64,000 nucleotides of DNA, taken from assembly GCA_015345905.1 (NCBI GenBank), contig JADDTR010000005.1, positions 62,001 through 126,000 of the forward strand, written 5' to 3'. This stretch comes from Aotearoamyces nothofagi. Lineage: Eukaryota > Ascomycota > Leotiomycetes > Leotiales > Tympanidaceae. Shown one piece after another: positions 11,601 through 22,651 of this stretch. The notes beneath the pieces are model-generated. The model saw nothing but the letters and a program-made list of their open reading frames with translations. It made no database searches and was not told the origin of the DNA. A program made the translations under genes and the position numbers. Each line of letters starts with the position of its first letter. The stretch's first letter is position 1.

Positions 11601-11841
11601 CCAAGAAAAGACCTGTTGGGAGACACGCCCCATTGTGCTTTAGATGCTTTCCGTCTTGCTCCTCGGCAGCTTCTGGGCCTTGAAGCAAGGCTGCCCAAAA
11701 GGGAGACAGTTCAAGTTCTCCAGCCCTATGAGTCCAAAATGTAGAATGGAGCATACGTCGGCTTTTCAGCGACTTCTTGGATCCAGGCAGGAGGCGCCGC
11801 AGACTGCCGGATTCTAGACATCCCGCCGCACGCTCGAGCAT
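8653..11841 (-). CDS. Pentatricopeptide repeat protein, Cya5/Pet309-like mitochondrial translation factor
   Basis: A single uninterrupted frame gives 1062 aa. The N-terminal 120 residues are Arg/Ser-rich (motif SLKSRRMLHSTF) and look like a mitochondrial presequence. From about residue 455 to 740 there are helical repeats of about 35 residues of PPR type, for example SWNILLNAYGKVHDVDGAF, TFGTMMGICATRGDLQQII and TYAALMQVLAMVRQPRRAW. The overall length, the N-terminus and the repeat position fit the fungal proteins annotated as translation regulator Cya5 (Neurospora cya-5, related to yeast Pet309, needed for COX1 mRNA translation). The family is RNA-binding; the exact target is inferred, not seen. 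It is divergent from SRP68 with 470 bp between the starts. Confidence 0.87.
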   Translation of the reverse strand: MLERAAGCLESGSLRRLLPGSKKSLKSRRMLHSTFWTHRAGELELSPFWAALLQGPEAAEEQDGKHLKHNGACLPTGLFLDFLYPSGALQVVRQCSSWGIERRENRYLRAGFARLGQRLYSSVAGKGDVVPTSKVLLDLQSPSSDGKPASIALEDNTQSKKSKISLQALIGTQRMNDYEEAWRHYNLSDEANHVQLIPELLSYLSTSDRTVDAERSIAIFSLLDPSSVLPSDYRALIHSYLILGDFSKAIEAHFECRKKFAVLANADMLLATFIDKCEWQLALDIWTSFNKFRAAHPRLSYNLWPMTDRLPHFQDRALQLAAYSNENWNNRAGIDSTPDSSRSPSFTSAIVRRALFLQNDGQVFDVAKFVKLFEILQQWGSDTDQVYEDSVKGLLGMNHTKLALRFYRKWRDRASLKIPRYILMDILKLAFKYQSVPGMQQVLDDWFRFYGRPTEPMYRLCMAECAKLGDVATVNALFEQYLAKRGKKRMTIPDDIAPLLHVHAIRGELSEVVELFDNMGEKYGLQPNIKSWNILLNAYGKVHDVDGAFARFQELLDSRIPLDSYTFGTMMGICATRGDLQQIIELYHIAESRGIRPTTAMVDCLVLGNIQDDRLHQAERICEDAISMGLKGSLTRMWNYLLTAYAMRRDLDNTNRLLLRMKEAEIEYDGLTYAALMQVLAMVRQPRRAWSILTDVMPEARVKATSFHYAVAMGGFLAIGEIDSVFMVHRRMQRSGLKSTISTELMALRASAMEDQRLPGSDSDEYRLSRADQFFHKAYSTMDRQQIVDPARKGVGREPLDVAYTASYFEYLIFVYGQSKAFERVRQLYDQYLESIPENRRREPPVKLLSALMVANFREEKHDGVQRCWDLAFERAKKQGRPARPGDDSVSTKVLPLHRLSINDPLTTQIKSLVAQNKFMQLTTTIEEVQEAGFELDNRNWNLYIQLLARSHKYKEAFELCESKLMGGWTGWARVRWAEPRRNRLPVEVRNEKKRPSYLRPIYHTLLYLGKAYNELQGAVAESRSWQRVLEGVEHECPRVMHAIKTMQRTGDDLERYVLMED

Positions 11842-12311
11842 GCCCCAAGCTCTTGAGAATCCGCAAATCTAGGGTTCCAATTAAATATAGCTTGTCTCGA
11901 TCACCAATTATGGGTTTGTGGGTTGGAGAAATCTAAAAGGTGCTCTATTAGCTATATCGTTCCCAAGAGTAGTCTCCAAGGAAACTTACAGTAAAACATG
12001 CTTTGCCGCGGCAGGGCACTTGCTTCTGCTTTTAATAGATTCGACCCCCCAAGACCTACGTATTGCACTGCACAGCTCTGGAAGTACAACAAATCTTGCC
12101 TTCGCGGATCTAATTAACAAAGGCCTTCAAGTGTTGACGAAATCGAACGATCATTGATTTCTTAGCTCCAGAATGATATGGCAGGGATCTCAATTTCGGC
12201 TCTGTCACCGCGAGGTGGATCCTTGTCGTCAAAATTCTTATGTCAGCCTCCCGAAGCCCCACGGTATTCAACGCTCAACCCCACCATTGAAGCACAACCA
12301 TCATTGTCGCC
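11842..12311. promoter_or_regulatory. Divergent promoter between the PPR gene and SRP68
   Basis: These 470 bp separate two oppositely oriented start codons and must hold both promoters. Short open frames here show no codon pattern or family resemblance. No sharp motif stands out. Confidence 0.6.
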
Positions 12312-14275
12312 ATGGATATCACGAAGTTTATCGTCTCGGGACGTGACCAGGCATTACTGTATGGTGACTACAGTACATACCGTTCCCAGCTTTCGAGGAA
12401 ATTGCTCTCAATTCGCAAAAGACTTGGGCGCACAACGAAGAAGGGCGCCAAATATGCCAGCAAAGCTCCAGTGACGGCACAGGATATTGCCGGCAACCAT
12501 GAGTGAGAGCAGTAGCGTCCACTTATTGAATCAATCATTCTAACAATGTTCCAGATTCCTATATCTTTTACTCGTCACCGCGGAACGAGCATGGGCGCAT
12601 GCTATGTTCATGAAATCTGCTCATTCTGCGGACACGAAAGGCATAACAGGCTCAACTCGATCGCATATCATTTCCCGACTACACAAGGCAGCCACAACTG
12701 CAGAAGGCCTTTTAGATTCCCTAAGCGATCGTTCTACAACTGGAGCCACAGAACATGATCTCCTCGAGGCACGTGCCTATGCTGAGTCTCTGCAAGGAGC
12801 CGAGGCTTTTGAGAAACAAAGCTGGGAAGCGTGCGTCAAGAGCTATTCGGTAGCTTGGGTTATATACAGTGCTCTCGTTGCATCTACAAAGAGCGATATA
12901 TTCAAGGAATTGCTGTCTGGCACTGTTGAGCCGAGCATACGATATGGGGCATATCAGATGCGACTCCCTCGAACAGTTGCTATACCATCCATTGCACGGA
13001 AATACTTTCCACGGACGGATACTGAGCTTGTGGCCCGGGTTGAGAAGCTGGATGCTAGCATTCTGAGAGACTCTGCGAAGGCAAAGGCAGAAACAGCTGA
13101 GTCAGAAGCTGCTTCAAGAACAATCACCTGGAGATCAAGAACCGTAGACCTGGAGGATGCTTCAATAGCTGTTGCGTTGACAGCTGTAAAAACTGCAACG
13201 ACGGCTCTATCAGACACTCTATCTTCGAATTCAACAGCTCATCCAAGAGAAAGAGCAACAGCATACGATGACATCCTTATCAAAAGCCAGGACGTTGTCG
13301 ATGCCACAAAACGTGCAGTCGACGAACTAGTGGCCGAAGGTGTTGGTCAAGGTGATAAACGTATGCAGAGTCTGCAAATTACAAGGACTGCTGTCAGTTA
13401 TGAAATGATCAGTTGGCGAATTGGCAGGAACCGTGTCCTGACTGGCGAAAGAGACGGGGCATTACCAGTCAGCGCCTCGATTGCGAAACCTAGCAAGTCT
13501 AAGAAAGCAAGTGCCCCACCAGTAGAAAAGGAGGAGAGTACAGGAAGAAGACTAGCAAGACTCCGTGAGAGAGTTGTACTATACGACTCCACCTTACAGA
13601 GCCTGGATTCTATAAAGGAACTACCTGGTGTCGCAGCAGACACGAAATTCCTCAAGGAACTCAATGCGAAATACAATTATTTCCGCTCTCTAAAGTACAT
13701 CTTCCCCCACACGTCTCGTCAATTCAGTGCTGACAGCCTCCAGATGCCTTGCCATAGCTCGTTCACACAGTCTGCTCTCCGAGCACAAAAATGCTCTCGC
13801 GCTGCTCTCACGCGCCTCAGAGACTCTTGCGTCTACGCTCCCAACCTTCTCCTCTCTCTCAGAGGACACATCCACCTCCTCACCACCTAGCATCTCCATC
13901 TCTTTCCCAGAGGCCCAGTCTCTCTCCTCCCTGCTCCAATGCGAGCTCCAACGCCACCGCGCTCTCGTCGAGCTCTCCAATCTCAACTCTAGCAACGCAT
14001 CATCTGAGAAGGGTGCTTTCTTCCCTCTTCTTGAGAGGCTACACAGCTACCCGGCAGAAGGGGTAGATCTCACGAATCTAGTCAACTACCCGCCGAAACT
14101 CGAGCCGGTCCCGGTAAAGCCGCTGTTCTTTGACGTTGCGTGGAATTACATAGAGTACCCCGGACGTAGTGTGAGTGAGGCAGAGCATAATGAGCCGAAG
14201 AAAGCATTAGAAAGTGAGAAGGGTCAGGAGCAGGAAAAGCATGAGAAGAAGGGGTGGTTTGGGTTTGGGAGGTGA
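12312..14275 (+). CDS. SRP68: Signal recognition particle subunit SRP68
   Basis: Three exons (12312-12502, 12555-13694, 13744-14275) join to 620 aa. SRP68 binds SRP RNA and SRP72 and is part of the particle that targets nascent secretory chains to the endoplasmic reticulum. The N-terminal RNA-binding region shows the family signature GDYSTYRSQLSRKL followed by a basic stretch, then LLLVTAERAWAHAM across the first splice junction. The C-terminus has the TPR-like segment CLAIARSHSLLSEHKNALAL, which becomes contiguous with YFRSLK only after the second intron is removed; the nearer AG of the two candidate acceptors breaks this match, so I used the one at 13742-13743. The tail is charged (Glu/Lys) and ends GWFGFGR. 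It is convergent with the next gene. Confidence 0.93.
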
Positions 14276-14548
14276 GCGAAGGCCTGGCTAGGGAGTTATC
14301 CGTACATATTAGATCATGTAGCTACCTTGTATGGCAAGCTGTTGCCGTCATAAATACACCATTCATGAACCAGGAGTTACTGTCTACAAGTCGGTCAATG
14401 TTGCATAGGATTGAGAAAATATCATTTAGAGATGAGAAATATGTCATCTTATACTTAGCAGCCTTTGAAACAGATACGCCATCCAACACCACAGTGAGCC
14501 GACGCCTGCTGCTATACCTGACTCGCCAACGACCTGAGAAATCCACTC

Positions 14549-15739
14549 CTAGGCAGGAGAATGATTTCCAGCGTCGTTCTCGCTCACTACACTGGCAACC
14601 TCGGTCCAGCTACCTGGCGTCGAGATGCCGTCGCCGTCTTCACTCATGACGTCGTAATATCTGCTCTCTTCGCCGGCAGACGATGCGTTATCCCGACCTA
14701 CATCCTCACCAGAGCCAGCGAGCGAGCTGGAATCAGTGGGTGTGGGTTGGCCGCCGCTGAGGGTTTCTGTGTCGGATAGATCATATAGTTGAGCAGAGAG
14801 AGGGCCTTGCGGCGAGACTGCAAGAGGCGAGTAGAAGCTTGCTTCCTCACTGCTGTCTGCCCATGCATGAATGGATGCGTAAGCATCTCCGGAGTCACCT
14901 TGGCCAGTCATCATGTAGCTGGCTTCGAAGGATTCATGGAGTGGCTCAGGGGCGGCTCTTTCGGCGATTTCATCCGAGGTGTCGACGAGCGGTTCCAGCT
15001 GGGTAAGAGTCTGTGTGCTCTCGCGAGAAGGCCTGACGCGATCTTCGGCACTGTAGAGGTCCTCTGACGAAACTACTGACTGGTCAGGCTCGATAGGGGT
15101 CGTATCTATAGCTCGTTGCTCTTCCATCTCAATATCGTTCTCGTCGGCGAAGGGATTCGCGAATGCAGCGCCACTATTAAGACCCCGAACTCCCTGACTG
15201 CGACGACGCATGAGACCTTCATCCGCATCTCCGTATACATTAGCACCGGTGTTGTAAGTATATGTACCCTTCTCCGCAGTATAATCCTCATGCAAAGGAA
15301 CGCCGGAGTCTGAACCTGCACTTTGCTTCCTCTTCGTCTCTTCACCAGCAGCCTCTCTCTGTTTATTCTCTTCGCGTTGCATCTTCTCTAGATGTACTTG
15401 GTTCCAATACATTAACTCCTCCCGCTGGCGCTTCTTGCTTTCCTCGTCGGCGTCGACCCCAGGCGCCGCACGGGACTGCATGAAACCTTCTGCATCTTCG
15501 GGCCTATTGAAACGAGGCTGCTGGGGTTCAGCATTACGATCGTTCGGATTGATATTGTCGCCAAGCGAATGTAAGGCCACCGCAATGCGGCGTCTGCAGT
15601 CTTCTGCGAACTGTCGGACTTCAGGAGACTCGTAGACTGCAATGGCTATTCCTGCAACGACCGTAACGACGATGATGGCGCCTGTTCCGAGCACAGCATT
15701 AACATTTGAACCATTCCGATGATTGGGATTCGGAGGCAT
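14549..15739 (-). CDS. Conserved fungal single-pass membrane protein, function unknown
   Basis: A single-exon 396-aa protein. Residues about 15-36 (VLGTGAIIVVTVVAGIAIAV) form one transmembrane helix close to the N-terminus with no cleavable signal look. It is followed by a charged Arg/Glu/Gln-rich region (about residues 95-140) that could form a coiled coil, then a long acidic Ser/Thr-rich tail that is probably disordered. The tail contains WADSSEEASFYSPLAVSP and ends in SENDAGNHSPA. I recognise the general pattern of uncharacterised proteins in filamentous ascomycetes but no function. The start at 15739 gives the hydrophobic helix its usual N-terminal place. Confidence 0.8.
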   Translation of the reverse strand: MPPNPNHRNGSNVNAVLGTGAIIVVTVVAGIAIAVYESPEVRQFAEDCRRRIAVALHSLGDNINPNDRNAEPQQPRFNRPEDAEGFMQSRAAPGVDADEESKKRQREELMYWNQVHLEKMQREENKQREAAGEETKRKQSAGSDSGVPLHEDYTAEKGTYTYNTGANVYGDADEGLMRRRSQGVRGLNSGAAFANPFADENDIEMEEQRAIDTTPIEPDQSVVSSEDLYSAEDRVRPSRESTQTLTQLEPLVDTSDEIAERAAPEPLHESFEASYMMTGQGDSGDAYASIHAWADSSEEASFYSPLAVSPQGPLSAQLYDLSDTETLSGGQPTPTDSSSLAGSGEDVGRDNASSAGEESRYYDVMSEDGDGISTPGSWTEVASVVSENDAGNHSPA

Positions 15740-16784
15740 TGTGATGGCATTCTAGGAGAGATGGAGATAACTAAGAAGATATGTGGAGGTTCTGAAGGAA
15801 TATGACAACTATGCCACGCATTCAAGCAGCTTGCGTGGATCGCCACTGCCTCGCCAGGGTGCGCGAAAGCCAACCTGCTGATCACGTTGATGTTTTCGGG
15901 ACGAGATGATTTGCCAATCTACATACCTTTGGCAGCCATGACAGGCATCGTGTCTTGCCTGTGTGTATTAATCTATCCCCTTTTTCTCGCTCGAAGGGAC
16001 GAAGATATTTGGCAAAAGAGAGAGTCTGGTGCATGTTGGAGCCGGACTCGAGGTATTGCGTACATCCCCGCGCTATGGACCGATAAGGTTCTGTGGCGCA
16101 GTTGCAAGCGATAAGGCCTGTGGCAGATGCGGTGGGAGCACCAACATGAGGACGAAGGATGACAGGCACCTCGAACAGCTTTGGAGCTCTTTCTATTAAT
16201 TAATAGCAAAGAATTGTTATAATTGTCCTTGAGGGTTTTCGACTAAGACGACTGCAGGATCAAAATTATTTAATCAAACTCGAATTCAAAGACAACTCGA
16301 GAAATATTAATATTAAATATTTTTCTTGATTCTCCCAGACCTCGACCGTATGACCTTTTAATCCTCTTCCAACAGACCAACACTCCCTTGCTAAGTTCCT
16401 TGGCCTTGTTATACACCGCTGACTCCTCCAATCTGAACCCACTCTGGATATACCGGAGTACAAAGTAGAGGAAGAAGGGTAGAAAGGGCGGGAAATTTTA
16501 TATACTGCACTATATCCCAGTGGCATTTTGCTACAGTAGGATGGAGCCCTTGGCTTTAATGGTATAGTAATTGCAAACAGCAAATAGGCATGCAGGGTAA
16601 AATAGAGGTCGGCTATACAATCTTTCTGTACTTTCTGCTTTCATGCCATGATATTATAAGGCTAAGTAGGAAAGGGTCGAAGGGTTATGGCCGCATAGAC
16701 GTATTTTCGAGGCACGAGTGAAGCTCCTGTATGAAGCCTATGTAGCACCGTATACATGTGTAAATAGTGAAGTGCTCCTAAAGC
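15740..16784. other. Intergenic, no gene seen
   Basis: Both neighbours lie on the minus strand, so this is the promoter of the membrane protein and the 3' flank of the Zn2Cys6 factor. The right half is AT-rich. Short frames at about 15880-16210 have no features of a protein. Confidence 0.55.
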
Positions 16785-18178
16785 TTATTCGAGATCATTA
16801 GCTATCTTTTCCCGTGGGTATTCGAGCCAATGATCCCACTCTGGGCCGAGATAGTCTACGATAATGCTCAATATATACGCCCCTGCGCCCCCAACCTGCC
16901 ACATGTTCCTCCCGTAATGAAGCAACAGCGCATAATATCCTAGCAAGACTAAAACTTCAGGCCGTTTAGCCGCTAATAAGCCTGTGAACTCTGGTGGCGC
17001 CAGCAGTGCCCATGAGAAGATCATCTGGTATTGGTTGCCGTGCTCTTCATCCTCCTCTGCCAACACTGCATCGAACCCGACCTGCAGGTACTGAATCGCC
17101 AGCCGACACGCCTCCTTGTCCGCCTCACCTAGCCCGTCCGCGCCGTCCACCAGCTCCTTAATCTGCTGGCAGTCGCTGCCTTTAGGTGGCCGAGAGTTGA
17201 ACCCTGAGCTCCACGACAGGATTGGCTTCAGCTCTGTCTCCATCAGTAGCGGCCACGCGGTGCGTGCAATAGTGTAGATTCCCCTTTGCATCCCTACAAA
17301 CTGCATGTAGTGGGTTATAAACGCCTCTAGCCCGCCCGGGTCCCGTTTGGCGAGCGTATCGGCGAGGAGATGGTGCCCTAGGATCGCCGAGAAGAGGAGT
17401 ATTGCGACGCAGTTGGACTGGCCAACCTCGGTCCAAGCAGCGTTAAAGAGTGAGAGGGCGCGGGTTTGCAGGGTGACGGCCTGGTGGAGGTAGGAGGCGG
17501 AACGCTCAGGATGCAGGAACGCTAGGTGGCGGGCGGAGAACGCGAGCAGCTGATGCAAAAGATATGGCGACTTGAGGCCTATCTCGATGCCGTGAGAGAT
17601 GTCGGAGGAGTAGTCGCCAACGCCGCCACCGAGGTTGAATATCTCCTTGTCGAGGATCAAGTGAGTGAGAAGTTCTATGTGGTTGGGGTTGATAGCCTCG
17701 TTAGGGGTTAGATCTTGGTTATTGCTGATAGTTGGGCGTTCCAGCGAGTCGGGGCTGGATAGGGACGCGGCAGCCAGGGGTGTAACATCGGGTAGGGTGA
17801 CAGCGCCTTTGCTGTGGTTGTCGCCTGGGCTTAGGGACCGCCCATGAGAAGATGTACCCGATGTCGAGAGGTTCTCCGGCGGGGCTTGGGATGCAAAGCT
17901 GCAGTCCCGCCCTGACATGGAACATAAAATACATATGGGGCGACCTTCATCGCACTGATGGCTTGGAAAGAGTTAAGGTTAATCATGGAACGAGAGCAGT
18001 AGTACTATCAGAGAGTATTACCTTGATGTGCCGTCGCTTGCTGTTTAACCATGGTTAGCAGATGCCTAGGGGGGAACTGGGAGTAAGGACAGAGGGTTGG
18101 GGGTTGTTTGTGCCCCTTCCGTGCGACTCACCATTGGAGGCAGCCTCCCCATGACTTCTTGTGGCTCCGACGAAGCAT
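16785..18178 (-). CDS. Zn2Cys6 transcription factor (Upc2-like layout) with the zinc cluster split over three exons
   Basis: Three exons (18178-18132, 18040-18022, 17954-16785) give 411 aa. The first 45 residues form a Zn2Cys6 cluster: GGCLQC (first two Cys; the second Cys codon is split by intron 1), KRRHIK encoded by a 19-nt microexon, then CDEGRPICILC and the last Cys in SGRDCSF. A Ser/Pro-rich linker follows, then a helical domain from about residue 95 (NPNHIELLTHLI onward) resembling the fungal regulatory domain of short Zn2Cys6 factors, a class that includes sterol-uptake regulators such as Upc2. DNA target and ligand are not visible. If exons 1 and 2 are missed, the protein appears to lack its DNA-binding domain. 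It is divergent from the RTA1-like gene. Confidence 0.88.
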
Positions 18179-19141
18179 ATCACAACATGTCAGAATTTGG
18201 CGCGGGGAGAATGAACGACCTAGGGGGTCGGATGAAAGAAATAACTGAATACGCGTATTACGTTTTGGTAGTTTGGTCAGCGAAGACGGGCATGAGCTAG
18301 ATGGCCCTCCCGCAATGCGCCAATGTCGGATATATGTCGAAGAAAGACCCCTGACGCTAGATATGTTTAGATGTGTCCTCGAGTCAGCTCTGTGGCTTGG
18401 AAGGCTGGACTCGCCAGTACCGAGAAAGTAAGATTACTAGGTATTATCCCTCTACCTCTTCATATCCAGTAGGGATTTACTCGGAATGTAAAGACGAAGT
18501 TGTATACAAAGTTATAAGCACAAGATGACTAGACATGCCCCCTTGAATACGGAACTCAAGAATAGACGTGTGAATTGCCTTCTATGTCAATGTCAGTATC
18601 GAGTTGTCTTTGGCCAGGACATCTTAAGAAGAGAGATACTGGATTGGTCTGCTTAGCCATCCGGGTTTAAAGGCGATATGATGGCGATATGATTTCGCAC
18701 ATCAGCTACCGTGGTCAACGTTGACTACCACGTGACTACCTTCCCTGTATCCGGAGCGGGTGGCGCGTTGGTGCCGTATCTTGCTTACCTAACACGCGTG
18801 TTCGGCTTCTTCTGCCCGAAACCCGTCTAGTCTCTAGTCCTTATAATACGTATGTCCGCAGCACTACCCAGGTATTCAGGTATTCACGTACTCGGGCAGT
18901 CAGTTATTGGCCGTCGGTTGGGCAGTAGATGCGTAGGATTAGACTATAGCATATATAAGGAGATATGCTTTCACTCATGTTGTCCTCTTTTGCTGTTCGT
19001 CATTTGTGTTGCCTTCTTATCCTACCTGCCTCCCCTCGCCTTTCTCTACCCATTCAAGCCCGATATTGAAGCAAGTCTTTAATATAACATCTCCTTACAA
19101 TCTAGCGTTTAAATTTCTGAATATCGTCCATAGCGTCCAAG
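18179..19141. promoter_or_regulatory. Divergent promoter between the Zn2Cys6 factor and the RTA1-like gene
   Basis: This 963-bp gap holds no gene. Two structured sites are visible: a perfect 12-bp palindrome GTCAACGTTGAC at 18714-18725 followed closely by CACGTG, and an 11-bp direct duplication (GGCGATATGAT) at about 18672-18692. Either could be a factor site. Confidence 0.55.
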
Positions 19142-20314
19142 ATGGAAGACGGGAAGCCTGGTAGGACTTTTAAATATCCTACTCACCGTATTGCTATTGA
19201 TATATCATAGTCTCAGGAAGCCTTTATGTCTACGCACCGAACAAGGGAGCACCGATATTCTTCACAGTTATGTACGCTGCCTCCGCAGTCGGCCATATCT
19301 GGCAGTGTTAGTAAGTGTATTATTGCCTTTGCCATACGCAAGTCATAACACCCACGATCAGTCGCTACAAATGCTTCAAGCTCATCGGACTGCACCCGCT
19401 CTGTGCAGTGTTATTTACTGCCGGATATGCTTTACGGGAATATGGAGCCTTCAACTATTTATACAATACGCAGAACCTCCTCATCTATATCCTTAGCCAG
19501 GTCTTCATATTCATATGCCCGTGAGTAATACATCTAATAGAGACAACGCCTTTAAGTGTTGACTGATCCTATGCTACTATATAGTCCGCTCCTCGAACTC
19601 GCCAACTACCACATCCTCGGCCGAATATTCTACTATGTGCCATACTTCGCACCTCTTCCTCCCGGCAGAGTTCTGTCCACTTTCGGTGGAATGATGGCAA
19701 TTGTTGAGATCTTGAACGCTTTAGGGGTAGCCATGGCTTCCAAAGTGTCATCATCGCGCAGCAAGCAAGAAATAGGAAGCCACTTTATAGTAGCCGCACT
19801 CGCGATCCAACTCGGCGTAATCGTCATCTTCATCCTCCTTGCAGCCATCTTCCATCGGCGGTGTACTAAAGCCAATATACACGTGAAGGCTGTCTCAACT
19901 CCTCTGATCACGATGTACATAAGCATGTCGTTGATCTTGATACGCTGTATATATCGCCTGGTGGAACACTTGGGCAACACAGTGGTGGAACTCAATGACC
20001 CCGAATCACTCATGGCCCTAAGTCCCATTTTGCGGTATGAGTGGTTCTTCTATATCTTTGAGGCAACGCTCATGCTGGCCAACTCTGTTCTATGGAATGT
20101 ATGGAATCCGGGTCGATTTCTGCCCAGAAACTACCACGTCTATTTAGCGCAGGATGGCAGGACCGAACTCCAAGGGGAAGACAAGTCGGATGACCGGCCG
20201 CTTCTTGCTGTGGCCGGATCAGTATTAACGTTTGGTATCCTTTTCCGCAAGAAAGTACAGAACCGGCCATTTGATCAGCTCAATGCTTACCCGGTTGCTA
20301 ATGGTCAGGCTTAA
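19142..20314 (+). CDS. RTA1-like seven-helix membrane protein
   Basis: Four exons (19142-19160, 19217-19310, 19362-19520, 19585-20314) give 333 aa with about seven hydrophobic helices. The family (yeast Rta1, Rsb1, Rtm1, Pug1) includes stress-induced plasma-membrane proteins, one of which exports sphingoid bases; 7-aminocholesterol and azole resistance are known phenotypes. Family-type sequence includes the start PGSLYVYAPNKGAPIFF, then PLLELANYHILGRIFYYVPY, and a later loop ending in VLWNVWNPGRFLP. The first exon is only 19 nt. The acceptors chosen are those that keep these conserved segments contiguous. The substrate is unknown. Confidence 0.88.
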
Positions 20315-21407
20315 TCCGGGCTGCGCATCCTTAGTCAGTCTTATCTGATCAAGGTGATATTCTCGATTCGGGTAAGAATTCTGGCGCTTTATAGGTGAGA
20401 TTTGATGTGGGAAGGACATAAAGAGAACAGCCAAAAGGCAGCACACGTCCCTATTGTAGTGACTGGGCCAAGCGACGTTAGATTATATATTCCTTCAAAT
20501 ATGGTGTTAGAAACATCTACCTCAGCGCTGGGTATTGTGATCTTTTAGTCCAGTAGTCAAGTATGACAGCCCATCCTACTTGCATTATACGAGCCCAGTA
20601 GTAAACTAGTATAAGTAGTAGATCGTCTGGACCGGCAACGGGTTGGGTTTAGAGGTAGGGTTCAGCCTAGACTCGACTTCGAATGTACCATTGATATACT
20701 TCAATTATAAGTTAGCACGTAGTGCAAGAATAACCATTTTTAAAGGTTGAAAGCACTTTGACGACCTCATTTAAATCATTCGCACCATCAAATCAAGTAT
20801 TGACCTGTCATTATGAGCTCTAGCTGATGAAATTGTTAAGATCGAAATCTTTCAAGTGTGACTGATGAATTTCTGTCTGATATAGTAGATGTTGGCCTTG
20901 GTATGATAGGTATCTATTGGTTGTAAGGATCGTTGGTAGGTGGCCAATTCTGGCAATTGGGGTTTGTTCATGTTAACAGGAAGCTCTATCCACCGGATAC
21001 CTCTTAGTAATAACTAACAAAAGGCTGCTATTCATTTTAAAACTAATTCAGCAGGAAATCATATCCGATTAAAAAGTTCTTACAAATAACTGACAACCTT
21101 TTTCTCTCTATCTAGAACTGTAGAACATTGAACAACGGCAAAATGATTCCACTATGCAGATGAAGAGCACGCTTTATTTACAGACCTGTAACTATGGTAG
21201 AACGAGTTCACGTTCAGGATCAATGGGGTCTATACTGCGCATGCTAGGCAAGCTGCTGGTTAAAGGGTGTACTTCATTAATAATAGTTGAGCCTAAGAAA
21301 CCCATCAGTGGCTTCGTGGTAAAGTGTATACCTATTATGCACTTCTCTCACATAGTTATATCTGTCCAATATCTTGGCGTAAGCCAATTATCCACGTAAT
21401 CCACCTA
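20315..21407. other. Intergenic between convergent genes, AT-rich
   Basis: The two neighbours end here. The sequence is AT-rich with no credible frame; I see no RNA gene. Confidence 0.55.
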
Positions 21408-22465
21408 TTAAGCCTTTTTAGCCTCCCTCTCCTGCTTCTTCAAGGCTCTTGTTCTGATAGATTGATGCATCTTCAGATTCTGCCCAACCACAAACTTGTT
21501 TCCCAGGCCAGTGGCATTCTCCAACCACCATTGCATGATAGCATGTGCCCAGTATGGAGTCGAAGTATACGCATAACTCTGTGCTCCACCTCTGAGACCA
21601 ATCTTGGCAAGCACCGACTTGACGAAGTTCCGAGCATTCGGGATCGAAAAGGATGGCTTTCGAATCTTGGACATAGCAGTTGTAACCAAATAGCTGACCA
21701 CAAGCTGGACATCCACGCCGTGAGGCTCTAGCTCTGCACCTAAAGCAGTAGACCACTGTTGCAGGAAAGCTTTGCTGCCAGAGTATGTTGCGAGGAGAGG
21801 CGTTGGGAGGAGGCCACCGAAACTGCCCATAGTCAGAATGAGACCGCGCTTGCGCTGCACCATTCCTGGTGCAACAATCTGTGTGACTCTGAGAGTTCCC
21901 GTGCAATTGATGGTAATTATATTTTTGATCTCATCTTTTGGTGTGAGAACAAACGGCACAGGGATGCTATGGCTCTGTCCAACATTATTGATCAAGATGC
22001 CAACATCAAGGCCATCCACCAACGCCTTCAACTTTGCGTAATCGCCATCATCGTCCTTTGAAAAATCCATAGGGAGGATCTTGGTCTTTATCTGGGTGCT
22101 GACATATTTCGTCTCGATTTCGTGGGCGAGGGTTTGGAGCTTGGATTCAGTACGCGAGACGAGGACGAGGTTGAAGCCTTTCTGGGCCAGCTGGATGGCA
22201 TATTCTTTGCCTAGACCATCGGACGCACCGGTAATGACTGCCCAGGTACCTTTCTTGCCGTATTTGCGTAGCTGAGAACAATGTTAGAAGATCAATTGAC
22301 GATTGGGAGTAGTTGGGGGCTTACGGAGGTGCCACTCAACACAAATAGGTCTAGCAAGAGAATGGCATAGCTGAACACCTTGCTACTGAGATACGCAGCT
22401 CCAATAGCTGCAAATCCCACAAGGACGCTCTTGGGAACTGCATCGGTGACATTTTCAAACGCCAT
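21408..22465 (-). CDS. Very-long-chain 3-ketoacyl-CoA reductase (KAR, Ybr159w/IFA38 type)
   Basis: Two exons (22465-22325, 22271-21408) give 334 aa. This ER short-chain dehydrogenase reduces 3-ketoacyl-CoA in each cycle of very-long-chain fatty acid elongation. The N-terminus has one or two hydrophobic segments for membrane anchoring. The Rossmann motif [12 protein letters not shown] starts at about residue 61; INNVGQS follows, then the catalytic Ser in MGSFGG (about 197) and the YSGSK pair (Tyr about 210, Lys about 214). The C-terminus is Lys-rich. The start codon lies only 186 bp from that of ERG28 on the other strand. Confidence 0.94.
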
Positions 22466-22651
22466 GGTTGTGTGTTGTACGTGGTTGTAGTTGCGCGGCC
22501 GAGGCTGAAGCTTGGATGTTCGGTTGAGGAATTTATTACTCCCGTCTTCCGTGAACCCATGCTGCAGCGTCATCACCCAACAACCTGTCCAACGCACACT
22601 CAAATCTAACCAGCATTTTCTATCGTACCAATTGCATTGAATATATCCAGG
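22466..22651. promoter_or_regulatory. 186-bp divergent promoter shared by KAR and ERG28
   Basis: This short gap separates opposite start codons of two ER lipid-synthesis genes, which suggests common control. I see no clear factor consensus by eye. Confidence 0.6.
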
